Positions 26,991 to 37,209 of a stretch of DNA of 64,000 bases are shown piece after piece. The translations under genes were made by a program, and so were the position numbers. The notes below the pieces were generated by a model that worked only from the letters and a program-made list of their open reading frames with translations, searched no databases and was not told the DNA's origin. Every line of letters starts with the position of its first letter. Position 1 is the stretch's first letter. Location of the stretch: positions 1 to 64,000 of the forward strand of contig NZ_FNPT01000020.1 in the NCBI RefSeq assembly GCF_900107375.1, given 5' to 3'. The stretch is from Lysobacter sp. yr284. GTDB taxonomy: Bacteria > Pseudomonadota > Gammaproteobacteria > Xanthomonadales > Xanthomonadaceae.

Positions 26991-28894
26991 CTACTGGAAC
27001 CAGCGAAGCTAATTCGGCGGAAAGAATTTCTTTTCCAGCGATTGCGTGGGTAAGGTTCCTGCGTAGCTATGGCCCAACGCCGCAAAACCTGACGATGTTC
27101 GACGAGTATGTATCCGGTGCCGTTGGCCGGGCCAAAGTCCAGCCGATCAGGCTCGCGACGCCGCTGCTCGAAGATATGGTCAAGCACATCGAGTCTAAGG
27201 CGCCGGGCTCGATGCTAATCGCCGGGACTGCGGGCGACGGCAAGACCTACCACTGCCGGGCCCTGTGGCTGCGTCTGGGCGGCGATCCCAAGGCTTGGAC
27301 TGCCAAGGGCAACGTCAAGGAACTGCGGCTCGCTGACGGTCGCTTGGCCGTCTTCATCAAGGACCTCTCTGAGTTCAACGGTCAAGAAAGTGACCTTCCG
27401 CTGCAGCGGTTAGAAAGGTCGGTGCTGGGCGGCGACGATTCCGAGGTGCTTATCATTGCGGCCAATCATGGCCAGATCCTCGATCGCCTGCGCGACCTCG
27501 GCAAACGCCAAGGCCTCCGGCATCCGCTGCGCACGCCGCTCCAGGAGTGCTTCTTGCAGGCCGGCCCGGCTCCTGATCGCTTGGCGGTGTTCGACCTTAG
27601 CCGCACGACGACGCGCAAGACTCTTGAAGAGGTCGCCAGGGCGGTGGCAGGGCACCCCGAATGGGACAACTGCTCCCGCTGCTCACTTAATGCTGACGGG
27701 AAGGTCTGCCCGATCGACGAGAACCGTCGCCGGCTGCTCGGCGATGCCGACGGTGGCCAGCTCGCGAGCCGAATTGGTGACCTGGTAGAGATCGCCCGTC
27801 TCAACGGTCTGCATCTGCCGGTGCGCGACCTGCTTGCACTGTGCGCGAACATGGTCCTCGGGTATTCCGACGCCAAGGAGGCGAAGGAGAACCTCATGAC
27901 CTGCGCCGATGTGGCGAAGATCCAAGAGGCGGATCACGTCAGCAAAGCCAACATCTACGCCAACGCCTTCGGGGCGAACCTTCCCAAGCGCAGAGCGTCC
28001 GACCGGCCGGTTTTCAAGGCCATGGCAAGCTTCGGCGTCGGCGAGGAGACCACCAATGGGGCCGATGGCCTGTTGGTCTACGGCAAAGACGATTCGAGAC
28101 TGCAAGCCGACTTCCAGCGCTTAGTGGCGAGCGACCCCATCTACGGCGGAACGGCGAGCTATCTCGCGGCCCAAAACGACTACCTGGAAGGGCATGAGGG
28201 CGCTCGGCTTGAGGCCGCCGCGGGGTTCACGGAGATGCTGGAGGACCAGCGTCGCAGACTCTATTTCACGCTGCCCAAGGACGAGCTCGGCTATTCGCGC
28301 TGGGCCATGACGGTCTTCCGCTACGCGGGCGACTACCTCGGGATCATCGACACATTGACCGAGAAGAAGACGCAGGTCAGCGAGGCCGTCCGCGCGCGGA
28401 TCGCCAAGGGTCTCAACCGCGTTTTGACGGGGCTTCTGTTGGAGAACTCAGACCGGATCTTCATCGCGAGTTCCGGCGGTTTTACGCAGAGCCGCGTGAG
28501 CGTGCTTTGCGACCACGAAACTGCTGCACGGCGGCAGCAGGGGGTCGGAATGGCAATCAAGCTCAACACCATGACGGGGCGACCCTTCTTGGAGGTTCAG
28601 CTCGCCCCGGGCGCGGCCAACAGGGTGATTTTCGATTTAACGCCCATCCGCCATGAGTTCCTCTCTCGGGTCGCGGAAGGATCGCTGCCAGCTAGCTTCT
28701 CCAACGAATGCCTCGAAGACTTGATGGCGTTCAAGGCCAAGCTTCTGCGTAAAGCGGAGACCGTCCGGAAGGACGGCATCGCCGATGATGACGAGGTCAG
28801 CGGCGAAGACTCGGCCATGACGCTCAACTTCATTGATATCGAACCAGGCGGGCGCGGCTCCACCCGCCCCGTTACTGTGAGGGCCCCGGCATGA
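26987..28894 (+). CDS. sspF: SspF/DptF-like ATPase of phosphorothioation restriction module
   Basis: A 635-residue P-loop protein. Walker A is GTAGDGKT (residues 80-87). A Walker B-like strand (LAVFIKDLSEFN, ~118-129), a later VLIIAANHGQ strand and a Cys cluster, CSRCSLNADGKVC near 227-240, follow. Size, motifs and position before the G and H genes match DptF of the Dnd system and SspF of the SspFGH module, which damages DNA lacking the sulfur mark. The GTG start overlaps the preceding small frame and the end overlaps sspG (ATGA). Dpt versus Ssp naming rests on the linked SspBCD genes. Confidence 0.78.
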   Translation: MTTGTSEANSAERISFPAIAWVRFLRSYGPTPQNLTMFDEYVSGAVGRAKVQPIRLATPLLEDMVKHIESKAPGSMLIAGTAGDGKTYHCRALWLRLGGDPKAWTAKGNVKELRLADGRLAVFIKDLSEFNGQESDLPLQRLERSVLGGDDSEVLIIAANHGQILDRLRDLGKRQGLRHPLRTPLQECFLQAGPAPDRLAVFDLSRTTTRKTLEEVARAVAGHPEWDNCSRCSLNADGKVCPIDENRRRLLGDADGGQLASRIGDLVEIARLNGLHLPVRDLLALCANMVLGYSDAKEAKENLMTCADVAKIQEADHVSKANIYANAFGANLPKRRASDRPVFKAMASFGVGEETTNGADGLLVYGKDDSRLQADFQRLVASDPIYGGTASYLAAQNDYLEGHEGARLEAAAGFTEMLEDQRRRLYFTLPKDELGYSRWAMTVFRYAGDYLGIIDTLTEKKTQVSEAVRARIAKGLNRVLTGLLLENSDRIFIASSGGFTQSRVSVLCDHETAARRQQGVGMAIKLNTMTGRPFLEVQLAPGAANRVIFDLTPIRHEFLSRVAEGSLPASFSNECLEDLMAFKAKLLRKAETVRKDGIADDDEVSGEDSAMTLNFIDIEPGGRGSTRPVTVRAPA

Positions 28895-30450
28895 GCGAGG
28901 TCATCAAGCGGCCCGAGATCAGGAGCGTCGACTTCTGCGTGGATGAGAACATCTGGGGGCACCGCCTCTACGACGAGCAGCTGCCGCATCTGACTGTGCT
29001 GGAGTTCCTAGGCGTCTTGGGCTCGAACCTGGACAAGCCATTGCGACCCCACGACAGCCTTGGGGGCGCAGTCAAATTCAAGCCGCAGCGCCAGATGCGC
29101 TTGCGAGGGCTTCTCTTCAACAACCCCTACGTCGAGTCAATCGCCGAAAGCAAACTCGCCGACGAAGAGAAATGGCGCCAGTGGTTCGAAAAGTTCGACC
29201 ACGGGAAGACCGGCAATGGCGATTCGGCCAGCGACGTGGCCTACCTGCGCCAGTCTTTCACCAGCTTCGACGACTTCTCCAAGGCAATAGAACTGCTTCG
29301 CTCCTCATCGTTCGAGTCGCGTAGCAACAAACGTTGGAGCTCGAAGTTCGTCTTCCCCTTCGGCCCTGACGCCCTCTACGAGGACTTACAGATCAATGCC
29401 AAGGGCAACATGAGCAACGATCGGCGTTTTTTCGCGCGCACTGGTGAGTTGCTCTACTTAATGCTCACCCGTGCCAAGCGCGGCGCAGAGCTTGGAGACC
29501 TATTAGCCAATCGCTTGTTCGAGCGCTCCGCCCCGATGAATCGGTTGGCCCATGCGCTGCAGGGCACGCCACAATTGCCAGAAGAAGCGCGCCTGTCCGG
29601 CTACCTACCGGAGGTATCCAACCCGCGATTTGACCAGATTTGCGAGGACTGGCTTGCGATTCTGTCGAGAGACATGCCGGTCTATGACGCGTTAGAACAC
29701 CTGATCGCTATCACGGGCCTCAACATGTTGCTCTACTTCCTGGAGCGCGCGAAGCGCGTCGCGGGGCATGACGAGCCGGTCGAGTTCGTTTGCGAGATCG
29801 TCTCAAAGGATGGGCGCAAGGTGAGGGCGCTATCCGGAGACAGCTACTTGGCGAATCAGGGTTACCCCGAAAAGGCAATACGGGCGCACATCGAATCGAT
29901 CCGTAGCGAGAAGGCGTGGTTTGACGCAGCCGAAGTGGAATTTCCCGACGCCGAGCGCGTGACGCTCTTGAGGGAGGCTTTCCAGTGGCCTCCTGCCGAT
30001 GACAAGGACGACGAGGGTTATTCGAGCCGCAACCCCGACGACTTGGTCTCCAAGCTGGTGGACCTCGCGCTGCCTCGGCATGCCCAGCATGTCGGCAAGA
30101 TCCATGCATCGTGGTCGCGCGCGATCGGCCTGAGCTCCCGCAGGCTCTCGCGGCGGTATCGCTATGCGCCCAACGACCGGCTGCTCAAATCCATCGTGAT
30201 CGCAATCGTCGGCGACCGCATGCAGTTCGATGAGTTCCTCCTCGAGGCCAAGCGCCGTTATGGCTTGGTGATCGGCGACGCCGAAGGCTCGCGCCTGGTG
30301 GAGGCCAAGTCCATCGACCAAGCCGAGCTCAGCGAAAACCGCGACAACCTGGAAGCCCGGCTTGTCGGCCTGGGTTTAGTGCGCCGGCTCTCAGATTCCT
30401 GCTCCTTTGTTGAAAACCCGTTTGCGTTTGAGGTGGAGGCCGCGTGCTGA
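28891..30450 (+). CDS. sspG: SspG/DptG-like subunit
   Basis: A 519-residue soluble protein with no P-loop or membrane segment. It begins MSEVIKRPEIRSVDFCVDEN. The placement between the F ATPase and the very large H helicase, the length, and overlaps on both sides (ATGA with sspF, seven bases with sspH) support a DptG/SspG role as the middle subunit of the restriction complex. I cannot point to catalytic residues. Recognition is therefore mainly by context. Confidence 0.68.
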   Translation: MSEVIKRPEIRSVDFCVDENIWGHRLYDEQLPHLTVLEFLGVLGSNLDKPLRPHDSLGGAVKFKPQRQMRLRGLLFNNPYVESIAESKLADEEKWRQWFEKFDHGKTGNGDSASDVAYLRQSFTSFDDFSKAIELLRSSSFESRSNKRWSSKFVFPFGPDALYEDLQINAKGNMSNDRRFFARTGELLYLMLTRAKRGAELGDLLANRLFERSAPMNRLAHALQGTPQLPEEARLSGYLPEVSNPRFDQICEDWLAILSRDMPVYDALEHLIAITGLNMLLYFLERAKRVAGHDEPVEFVCEIVSKDGRKVRALSGDSYLANQGYPEKAIRAHIESIRSEKAWFDAAEVEFPDAERVTLLREAFQWPPADDKDDEGYSSRNPDDLVSKLVDLALPRHAQHVGKIHASWSRAIGLSSRRLSRRYRYAPNDRLLKSIVIAIVGDRMQFDEFLLEAKRRYGLVIGDAEGSRLVEAKSIDQAELSENRDNLEARLVGLGLVRRLSDSCSFVENPFAFEVEAAC

Positions 30451-33400
30451 CCGATCGCATCATCGGGCGCGTCGGCGCGGACATCCTCGCCAAGCGCCTC
30501 GCCAACCCTTCCCAAGCGGGGGATTCCGTCGCGCTCTTCCGGCTCGACAAGCTCTCGGCTGGCCAGATCGCCGCTGTCGCGCGCTCGGTCATGGGGAAGC
30601 CCGACCTCTCCGCTCGGATGGATCTGATGATCCCCGAGGCACTCGTGGAGGGTCAAGACTTACCGCCGGAAATCCTGATCCAGCAGAACGCCGGCTACGT
30701 GCGCAACAACGCCGAGACCGACAAGGAGGCGATTCTCACGGCCAGTGGTAGCGAGCACAACCTCTCGGACACACTTGCGCACGTCACGCCCATAGGTGCC
30801 AAGGAGATGCGCTCCGATGCTCAGTCTTGGGTGGACGCGGCACTCCATACCGGTGGCCTCTCACCCGTGGTGGACGATCGCGCGGTCTTTCAAGCCGCCA
30901 TCGGTGGCCTGCTCAACGCATCCGAGCTCTCCCTCGTGCAGCTCGGCGAGTTCTGCTCCGAGATCGTCGAGGCCATCTCCACGCGCGGTCTGCCGATTCG
31001 CGATGCAGTGGGCTATGCGCTGCCGAGGGCGGGGCTGCCCAGGGACAGTGGATATTTCTCGAACGCGAGGACGTTCGGGACAGTGCGCGGCCCATGGCAG
31101 AAGGCCTTCGCGAAACTTTTCGCCCAGCGGGCGCCGCTGCTCAAGAAGCTCCGTCAGAACGGTCAACCGCTCGACGCGGAGGAATTGATTGAGCGAATCG
31201 AGGCCAACGCCGCTGAGATCGACGAAGGCGTGCGACAAGCGTTGCAGGCCTTCGCGGTGGCGCCGTTGGGCGACCAAGTGACCGCGGCATCGCTTGCCCA
31301 GTTCGAATGGGAGTCGGAGGGTGTCTATCTGGCCTTCGACAAGCCTAAGGAGAAGCAGCAGGGCTTGGCGGAAACGACACTGCGCTTCTTCGACCACGAT
31401 TGCGACGAAGAAGACGCGCTGGAGCCGGAGGGCCGTAAGCTTCTTGAAGACTTGAAATCGCGCGAGCGGCGCGCCGAGTTCACCCCCGAGGACGAAGAGT
31501 TCTTCGCCACGCACCGCCGCTTTCTGGAGCGCGACGCCAAGCTCATGTCGCGGTGGGAGAAGGCGCTATTCGGCAAACCCATCGAATGTAACGACTTCTT
31601 CGATGGGTTCGCGCGGGTGGTCAACAATCTGCATGCGGGTCTCGAAGATGCCTCAGGCGAGCGAATCCTGCGCTTCACCGTCAATAAGGGCCGGACCGAA
31701 TGGCGCGAGCGTTTCAACCACGACGCCGGCTGCTTCTTCTCTGCCATGTATCGCGGACTGCGGGACCTGATGGGGGCAAAGGTGGATTGGAAGGTCACGC
31801 GTATGACCGCGGCCGATCTTCCAGATCCTCTGTTTGACTTCGAACGCTTCATCGCCAAAGAGCGCGAGATAGCCGAGAGTCGGAACAAGAAGTTCAAGGC
31901 CGTCACATCACTCGGGCGCCAGGCTTTGCAGATCAAGTTCGATGTCGAGCTGCTGAAAGTGGCTTCCGGCACCGAGATCAAGGTCAGCAAGACGCAGCTC
32001 CTATGGAGCTACAGGCCCGCGTCGATCGGCCTGTCGATGGTCGCGGACATGCGCCGCCTCTTGGACAAGGGCGCGGTCGGCTGCTCGGAAGTGCCGCGGC
32101 GCTTGGTCAGCAAGAAGGGAGGGGTGCAAAACGTGTCGCTGCTGGACACTGGCACCTTGGAGGCAACCTACTCCACCGACGCCGGCTCGCTCATTCCTGC
32201 GGTCAACAAGCTCCGCAGCTTGCGGCATGAGATCAAGTCGCGGATCAAGGACCTCGCGGACGAGGGCCGGCTGAGCCCGACGCAGCGCGATGAAGTCAGG
32301 GGGGCGTGGGACTCGTTCGAACTGGACTATATCAAGGCGATGGAGGACTTTGTCTCCACCGGGCTGCATGGCGAGGCCGTCATGCGGCAGGCCGAGTCCT
32401 TCAGCGCGTTGCTGAACACGCTGATGGCGCATGCCCGTGGCGATGTCTGCCGTTCGCGCTTGGTCTCCGAAGTTCTATCGGTCGGCACGGCCCGAGTAGC
32501 TGGCGACAACCCGACGCTGATCATCCCGCCCTGGCACCCCGAGCGCATGAAGGCGCTGGCGGTGAAGACCCGCCGCGTTGCGGGTTTCGCCACCCACTTG
32601 CTCTCCAGCGGCAGCATCCTCTACGGCGACCGCGAGATCTTCATGCGCGAGCTCTCCGACGAGATCGCCCATCCGTTCTATCCAGAGATCGCGGTCCTGA
32701 ACAAGGGCGGTTCGCCGAAGTTGGTCAGTGAGAGCAGCACCGTCAACGGCTACAGCCTCTTGGAGGCACCCATCCGCGGCGACGAAGACGCGATGAGCGA
32801 CGTGGATCCCGCCGCCGCGGCCAAGCAGGCGAGAGAGCTTTTGGAGCGCTACGTCGGCTTGCAGCCCCATGAGGCGTCGAACCTCAGTGTCGTGCTCTAC
32901 GACGCCGACGCGGCCGAGCTACCGCTGGCGACGGTGCGCGAGCTGTCTTCGATCCAGGAGGGCGGCAAGTTCCAATGCAGCGTGTCGGTGCGCCACGCCG
33001 ACCAGGCGAAGCTTCGCAGCGTCTACGGCGAGCTGGTCAACAAGGCCGGCGATGATCCGGATCTGCCCGTGGTCAGTGAGACCAGCGACAACTTCATCTC
33101 GAAGCTGCGAATCGCCGTCACGCCTATCTCGTCGACTCCCAGCGAGAGCGCGCATGGTTTCAAAGCGTTCGATGTGGCCTTCCTGCATGACGTGGTCGCC
33201 CGCTCCGCCAAGGAGGAGTGGCTGCCTGTCGCCTGGACCAACGATCGCCCAAGCCTTGAGCACGCGCCTTCGCGCTGGTCCTATCGCAGCGTGTCAGGCG
33301 AAGACGAGCTCAAATCAACCACGTTCCTGACCTGCCCATGGCAAACCGCATCGGGATGGGCCTATGTGACCGCCGTGGCCGCGGTCTGCAACCAGACCGA

Positions 33401-35852
33401 TGCGGTCCCCGACAAGCGATTCTTGCCCGCCCGGCGCATCTCCCTGCAAAGTCAGGAGCTGGCCGCGTTGATCAAGGACGCACACGAGCTGGCGGAATGG
33501 GTCGCCACCTACGACGAGCTACTCGACAAGCGGCAGCTGCAGCACAACGGCATCACCGTCGTCCGCTACCGTCGCGGCTCCACCAACGGCCGCAACATGA
33601 TCGTGAGCTCCACCTCCGAGCTTCGACTTCTAGGCGTATTGGTGCGCCGCCGGCTCGACGAGCTCAAGCTCCAGCTCACCCCGGACGAGATCAACGCTAC
33701 CGCTGACAAGGCCAAACGCGATGCGCTCTCTGTCTCTGGCGACATCGTCCTGCGCGCGGCCAAGCGTGGCGTCTCCACCGGTGAAATGATTGGCCTGGTG
33801 CTCAGCCGCCATCTGCTGGCCGAGGAGTTCAAGGCGCTCGCCAGCAGTGGCCAAGTATTGACGGCTTACTTCTTGCTCGACGACTACGCGAGCTGGCTTT
33901 CGCAGCCGGAGAGCCGTATCGCCGACATTCTTGCCATCAATGTAGAAGAGAGAGAAGAGGGGATCCGTGTTGCCATTTCGATCGTCGAGTCGAAATATGT
34001 CGGTGCCGACGGCCTAGCCGCGGCGCGCCGCAGCTCAAAGGACCAGTTGCTGCAGACGCTGGACAAATTCCGGGAAGCGCTCTTTGGTGACCCCGGCCGG
34101 CTCGACCGCGACGTGTGGCTCGCTCGGCTTGCTGACATGCTCATCGATGCCGATATCCCGCCGGGTATGGCCAGCCTGATGGAGCGTGCCCGCTCGAAGC
34201 TTCGCGAGGGAGATGTGGAGATCTCACTGCGTGGCTACTCTCAGGTCTACGTCCATACTTCGGATGCAGGCTTTGGATCAGCCTCCGAGCAGGAGCTCCT
34301 GTTGGACGAGAGCGGCGTCAAGGCTTGGCAAGAAGTCTTCGATCGGGAGGATCTGAGAAAGCTTGCCGAAGCCTACGCCAAGAACGCGGGAAGCCTGGCG
34401 GCGCGAGCCGGCCTCGGCCCCCACGAGCCCTGGATGGGCCACAGTTTCAAGAAGCCCGCCCCTCGCGTACCGTGGCTTTCGTCGGTGGATCAGCTCGCCA
34501 ATAGTGCGGGTGAGGCCACGATGGAGGTTGTTGCGGAGGAATCCCTAGTTTTGGGAGAGGCCGATGCCCCGGCTCAACAGCCTCCGACTTCTGCGCAAAG
34601 CCTGCCTAAGGACAATGCCGAGCCAACAGCTGCAGCCCCAGCTCCTGCGCCCGCTGCATACCTCGACTCCGCTCTTGCTGAACTCGTCGCTTCCAAGTTC
34701 GCAGTTGGCGCGCAATCCGATGCCGAACGGGAGGAGTGGGCCCAGGATGTCACCAAGAAGCTCAAGGCCGCTCTCAACAGCTATGGTCTGCAGGCGGCGG
34801 TCCTCGGCACGCGTCTGACGCCCAATGGCTGTCTGGTGCGCCTGGCTGGTTCCGACCGGCTGCGCGTTGAGGACATCGAGAACAAGCGCACGCAGCTTCT
34901 GACCACTCACGCGATCAATCTCGTCACGGTACAGCCCAAGCCCGGTGAGATCGTGGTGACGGTCGCCGGCTCCAAGCGCCAAGCAGTGTCGCTCTGGGAG
35001 CTCTGGTCGCGCCGTGAGCTCAATCGCAATGTCGCCGGCATCAACACCTCTTTTCTCTTGGGCCTCCAAGAGATCAACGGTGCGCTGCTGTACCTCAACC
35101 TGGGTGCGGAGTTTGGCGGGCTTTCGTCCCACGAGCCGCATTCGCTGGTGGCTGGCGCCACCGGCAGTGGCAAGTCAGTACTGATTCAAGCCTTGCTTCT
35201 GGACATCGCAGCGACCAACCCCAAGGACTTGGCGCAGATCATCTTAATCGACCCCAAGATGGGCGTTGACTACGCTCCTTTGGCGGACTTGCCGCACATG
35301 CGCGACGAGATCGTCACTACTAAGGAGAAGGCCAGCGAGGTTCTCGAAGCGTTGGTGCAGGAAATGGAGGATCGCTATCGTGCGTTCGCCAAAGCCCGCG
35401 CCCGCGACCTTCCCACCTACAACTCCAAAGTTTCGGCAGAAGAGCGCTTGCCGATGGTGTTCCTGATTCACGACGAGTTCGCGGACTGGATGCTCGATGA
35501 CGCCTATAAGGGCGCTGTGGGCGCGGCAGTGCAGCGCTTGGGCGTGAAAGCCCGTGCGGCCGGTATCCACTTGATCTTTGCTGCTCAGCGCCCCGACAAG
35601 GACGTGATGCCGATGCAGCTTCGCGAGAACCTGGGAAACCGCCTGATCTTGAAGGTATCCAGCGAGGCGACTTCCAAGATCGCTCTCGACCGGCCCGGAG
35701 CCGAGCTGCTGCTAGGCCGTGGGCACTTGGCAGCCAAGCTCAATGGCGAGCAGGGCCTAGTCTTCGCGCAGGCTCCGTTCCTGTCGGATCAGGACATCGA
35801 AGCCGCAGTGGCTGCAATCGCCACTGACATCGCGGATGGAGGCACTCAATGA
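30444..35852 (+). CDS. sspH: SspH/DptH-like giant FtsK/HerA-type translocase
   Basis: A 1802-residue protein from a GTG start. The last ~250 residues form an FtsK/HerA-like ATPase: Walker A GATGSGKS near 1570, Walker B LIHDEFADWML near 1672, then the FtsK-like FAAQRPDKDVMPMQLRENLG and RLILKVSSEATSKIALDRPG. A Pro/Ala-rich linker (~1370-1410) precedes it. The N-terminal ~1350 residues have no family I can name. DptH/SspH proteins are the motor and probable nuclease-coupling subunit that attacks non-phosphorothioated DNA. It overlaps sspG and the next membrane-protein gene. Confidence 0.8.
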   Translation: MLTDRIIGRVGADILAKRLANPSQAGDSVALFRLDKLSAGQIAAVARSVMGKPDLSARMDLMIPEALVEGQDLPPEILIQQNAGYVRNNAETDKEAILTASGSEHNLSDTLAHVTPIGAKEMRSDAQSWVDAALHTGGLSPVVDDRAVFQAAIGGLLNASELSLVQLGEFCSEIVEAISTRGLPIRDAVGYALPRAGLPRDSGYFSNARTFGTVRGPWQKAFAKLFAQRAPLLKKLRQNGQPLDAEELIERIEANAAEIDEGVRQALQAFAVAPLGDQVTAASLAQFEWESEGVYLAFDKPKEKQQGLAETTLRFFDHDCDEEDALEPEGRKLLEDLKSRERRAEFTPEDEEFFATHRRFLERDAKLMSRWEKALFGKPIECNDFFDGFARVVNNLHAGLEDASGERILRFTVNKGRTEWRERFNHDAGCFFSAMYRGLRDLMGAKVDWKVTRMTAADLPDPLFDFERFIAKEREIAESRNKKFKAVTSLGRQALQIKFDVELLKVASGTEIKVSKTQLLWSYRPASIGLSMVADMRRLLDKGAVGCSEVPRRLVSKKGGVQNVSLLDTGTLEATYSTDAGSLIPAVNKLRSLRHEIKSRIKDLADEGRLSPTQRDEVRGAWDSFELDYIKAMEDFVSTGLHGEAVMRQAESFSALLNTLMAHARGDVCRSRLVSEVLSVGTARVAGDNPTLIIPPWHPERMKALAVKTRRVAGFATHLLSSGSILYGDREIFMRELSDEIAHPFYPEIAVLNKGGSPKLVSESSTVNGYSLLEAPIRGDEDAMSDVDPAAAAKQARELLERYVGLQPHEASNLSVVLYDADAAELPLATVRELSSIQEGGKFQCSVSVRHADQAKLRSVYGELVNKAGDDPDLPVVSETSDNFISKLRIAVTPISSTPSESAHGFKAFDVAFLHDVVARSAKEEWLPVAWTNDRPSLEHAPSRWSYRSVSGEDELKSTTFLTCPWQTASGWAYVTAVAAVCNQTDAVPDKRFLPARRISLQSQELAALIKDAHELAEWVATYDELLDKRQLQHNGITVVRYRRGSTNGRNMIVSSTSELRLLGVLVRRRLDELKLQLTPDEINATADKAKRDALSVSGDIVLRAAKRGVSTGEMIGLVLSRHLLAEEFKALASSGQVLTAYFLLDDYASWLSQPESRIADILAINVEEREEGIRVAISIVESKYVGADGLAAARRSSKDQLLQTLDKFREALFGDPGRLDRDVWLARLADMLIDADIPPGMASLMERARSKLREGDVEISLRGYSQVYVHTSDAGFGSASEQELLLDESGVKAWQEVFDREDLRKLAEAYAKNAGSLAARAGLGPHEPWMGHSFKKPAPRVPWLSSVDQLANSAGEATMEVVAEESLVLGEADAPAQQPPTSAQSLPKDNAEPTAAAPAPAPAAYLDSALAELVASKFAVGAQSDAEREEWAQDVTKKLKAALNSYGLQAAVLGTRLTPNGCLVRLAGSDRLRVEDIENKRTQLLTTHAINLVTVQPKPGEIVVTVAGSKRQAVSLWELWSRRELNRNVAGINTSFLLGLQEINGALLYLNLGAEFGGLSSHEPHSLVAGATGSGKSVLIQALLLDIAATNPKDLAQIILIDPKMGVDYAPLADLPHMRDEIVTTKEKASEVLEALVQEMEDRYRAFAKARARDLPTYNSKVSAEERLPMVFLIHDEFADWMLDDAYKGAVGAAVQRLGVKARAAGIHLIFAAQRPDKDVMPMQLRENLGNRLILKVSSEATSKIALDRPGAELLLGRGHLAAKLNGEQGLVFAQAPFLSDQDIEAAVAAIATDIADGGTQ

Positions 35853-36538
35853 AGGTTGAAGAAGCGGCAGACACGATAGCCAAGTTTTTTAACGACTTGA
35901 TCGGCGCGTGGGTGCCCGGCGCTGTCTTGGCGGTCGGCTTGGCGCTCATGCATCTAGGCCCAGTTCAACTGCAATCGATGTTTAAGCTCGGCGATACGAT
36001 CTCGGCTTCCCTCACATTCGCCGGCGTCCTCTTCGCGGTCGGGCACGCGCTGCTTGCTCTTCACGAGCAGATCTTGAAGAAGCTGCTCTCTAAATTCGGA
36101 CTCGCCACACCCTTCGATGAGGCGGGGGCGAAGATGCGACAGTCTTATGAGTGGTTCGCCGAGCTAGTCAAAGTCCACCAGACAGGGGCTGGCGCGAAGG
36201 ACTGGGAGTACAAAGACCTGCGGAGCGTGGCCCTCTCGGTTTCAACAGAGGCTGCCTCGTTGGGCCGTAGGTTCATGTTCATCTCGCTGCTTTGCAATGG
36301 CGTGGGGACTGCCCTAGCGATCCTTGCGTTCGACTTTGCAGCTTGCTCCTTGCTCTTTCCCCAGTTGCTGTTTGCTTACGATCACGCGGCCCCTTGGCTC
36401 ATTCAGGCAATTTTGCTCTTGGGCATTGCGTTGGCGCTCTTCAAGCACGGCGAAGTATTCTACAGTCGCGCGATGGCGACTCCCTTTTCGGTCGCGGCCG
36501 CTGAGTTGAAATTCAAGAGGGACGCCAATGCTAACTGA
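35849..36538 (+). CDS. Four-helix membrane protein inserted in the defence operon
   Basis: A 229-residue protein with likely helices at about 20-38 (AWVPGAVLAVGLALMHLG), 50-68 (ASLTFAGVLFAVGHALLALH), 141-163 (RFMFISLLCNGVGTALAILA) and 184-204 (LIQAILLLGIALALFKHGEV). A ~70-residue cytoplasmic loop joins the two hairpins. Its ATG overlaps the sspH stop (ATGA), and its end overlaps the next gene by 11 bases, so the three are translationally coupled. Not recognised as a standard Ssp component. It may be an accessory effector. Confidence 0.6.
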   Translation: MKVEEAADTIAKFFNDLIGAWVPGAVLAVGLALMHLGPVQLQSMFKLGDTISASLTFAGVLFAVGHALLALHEQILKKLLSKFGLATPFDEAGAKMRQSYEWFAELVKVHQTGAGAKDWEYKDLRSVALSVSTEAASLGRRFMFISLLCNGVGTALAILAFDFAACSLLFPQLLFAYDHAAPWLIQAILLLGIALALFKHGEVFYSRAMATPFSVAAAELKFKRDANAN

Positions 36539-36920
36539 GCCGTTGCTTAGAAAGATTTATCTGGCCGGCGGGTTCAGATCGAATTGGCAGGCTCAGGTTA
36601 TGGCGCGCTTGGCCGGAGCGTTTGAGCTGCTCGACCCGAGCGCACACAACATCCAAGATCCCGCCGAGTACACGCGATGGGACTTGGAGGCCGTTCGCCA
36701 ATCCGACATCGTTTTGGCGAACATGGAGGCCTCCAATCCGGGCGGCTATTCGCTGGCGTTGGAAGTCGGATTTGCGAAGGCCTTGGGCAAGAGGGTCTTT
36801 ATGGTCGATCAGGTCGAAGATCCGTCGGTGAAGCACTACTTTGAAATGGTCCGCCAGTGCTCCGAGCGCACTTTCCCGACGCTCGATGAAGCCCTCGATC
36901 ACTTGTTGTTACTGGAGTAA
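36528..36920 (+). CDS. Nucleoside 2-deoxyribosyltransferase-like protein
   Basis: A 130-residue protein of the nucleoside 2-deoxyribosyltransferase superfamily. It has KIYLAGGFRS at the start, then the paired catalytic-region blocks YTRWDLEAVRQSDIVLANME and NPGGYSLALEVGFAKALGKR. The Asp of the first block and Glu of ALEVGFA match the acid residues of the family. Members cleave or exchange bases on deoxynucleosides or nucleotides. Overlap with the membrane-protein gene suggests a pair. In a defence operon it could alter the nucleotide pool or process a nucleotide signal, but that is inference. Confidence 0.72.
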   Translation: MLTEPLLRKIYLAGGFRSNWQAQVMARLAGAFELLDPSAHNIQDPAEYTRWDLEAVRQSDIVLANMEASNPGGYSLALEVGFAKALGKRVFMVDQVEDPSVKHYFEMVRQCSERTFPTLDEALDHLLLLE

Positions 36921-37068
36921 GGAGATTCGTTGATGTCCTGCTACTCCCGAAAACTAGGAATCGCGCCCCCGCTAGGTCCGTAGGTCGGATGCCCCAATGA
37001 CTAAACGCCGCGGCGAAAGGGCATCCACTTCGTCTCACTCCGTGCGATATTGACCCGATAAGCTGAGC

Positions 37069-37095
37069 GCTTAAGTTAGAGTGATCGGCTTAAGT
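37069..37095. promoter_or_regulatory. Direct repeats in the sspB upstream region
   Basis: Two copies of GCTTAAGT (37069-37076 and 37088-37095) are 19 bases apart, about two helix turns. A small hairpin, CTGA-TTTT-TCAG, follows at 37098-37109. They lie 115-140 bp before sspB in a 289-bp gap between the NDT-like gene and sspB, where its promoter should be. A regulator site is likely but its binder is unknown. Confidence 0.4.
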
Positions 37096-37209
37096 GTCTG
37101 ATTTTTCAGAAAATTCAGTGTGACGCTCCAATCGGTGTCAACTGCGCCAACTGGACAGCTTGTCCAGCCCGGGGTAGCCGCTGGTGGACCTCGCCAGTTA
37201 GAATGTTTC

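Noticed and set aside
37120-37209. Upstream GTG start for sspB
   Set aside because: The extra 30 residues have no family character; the ATG at 37210 directly precedes the DUF4007 start.
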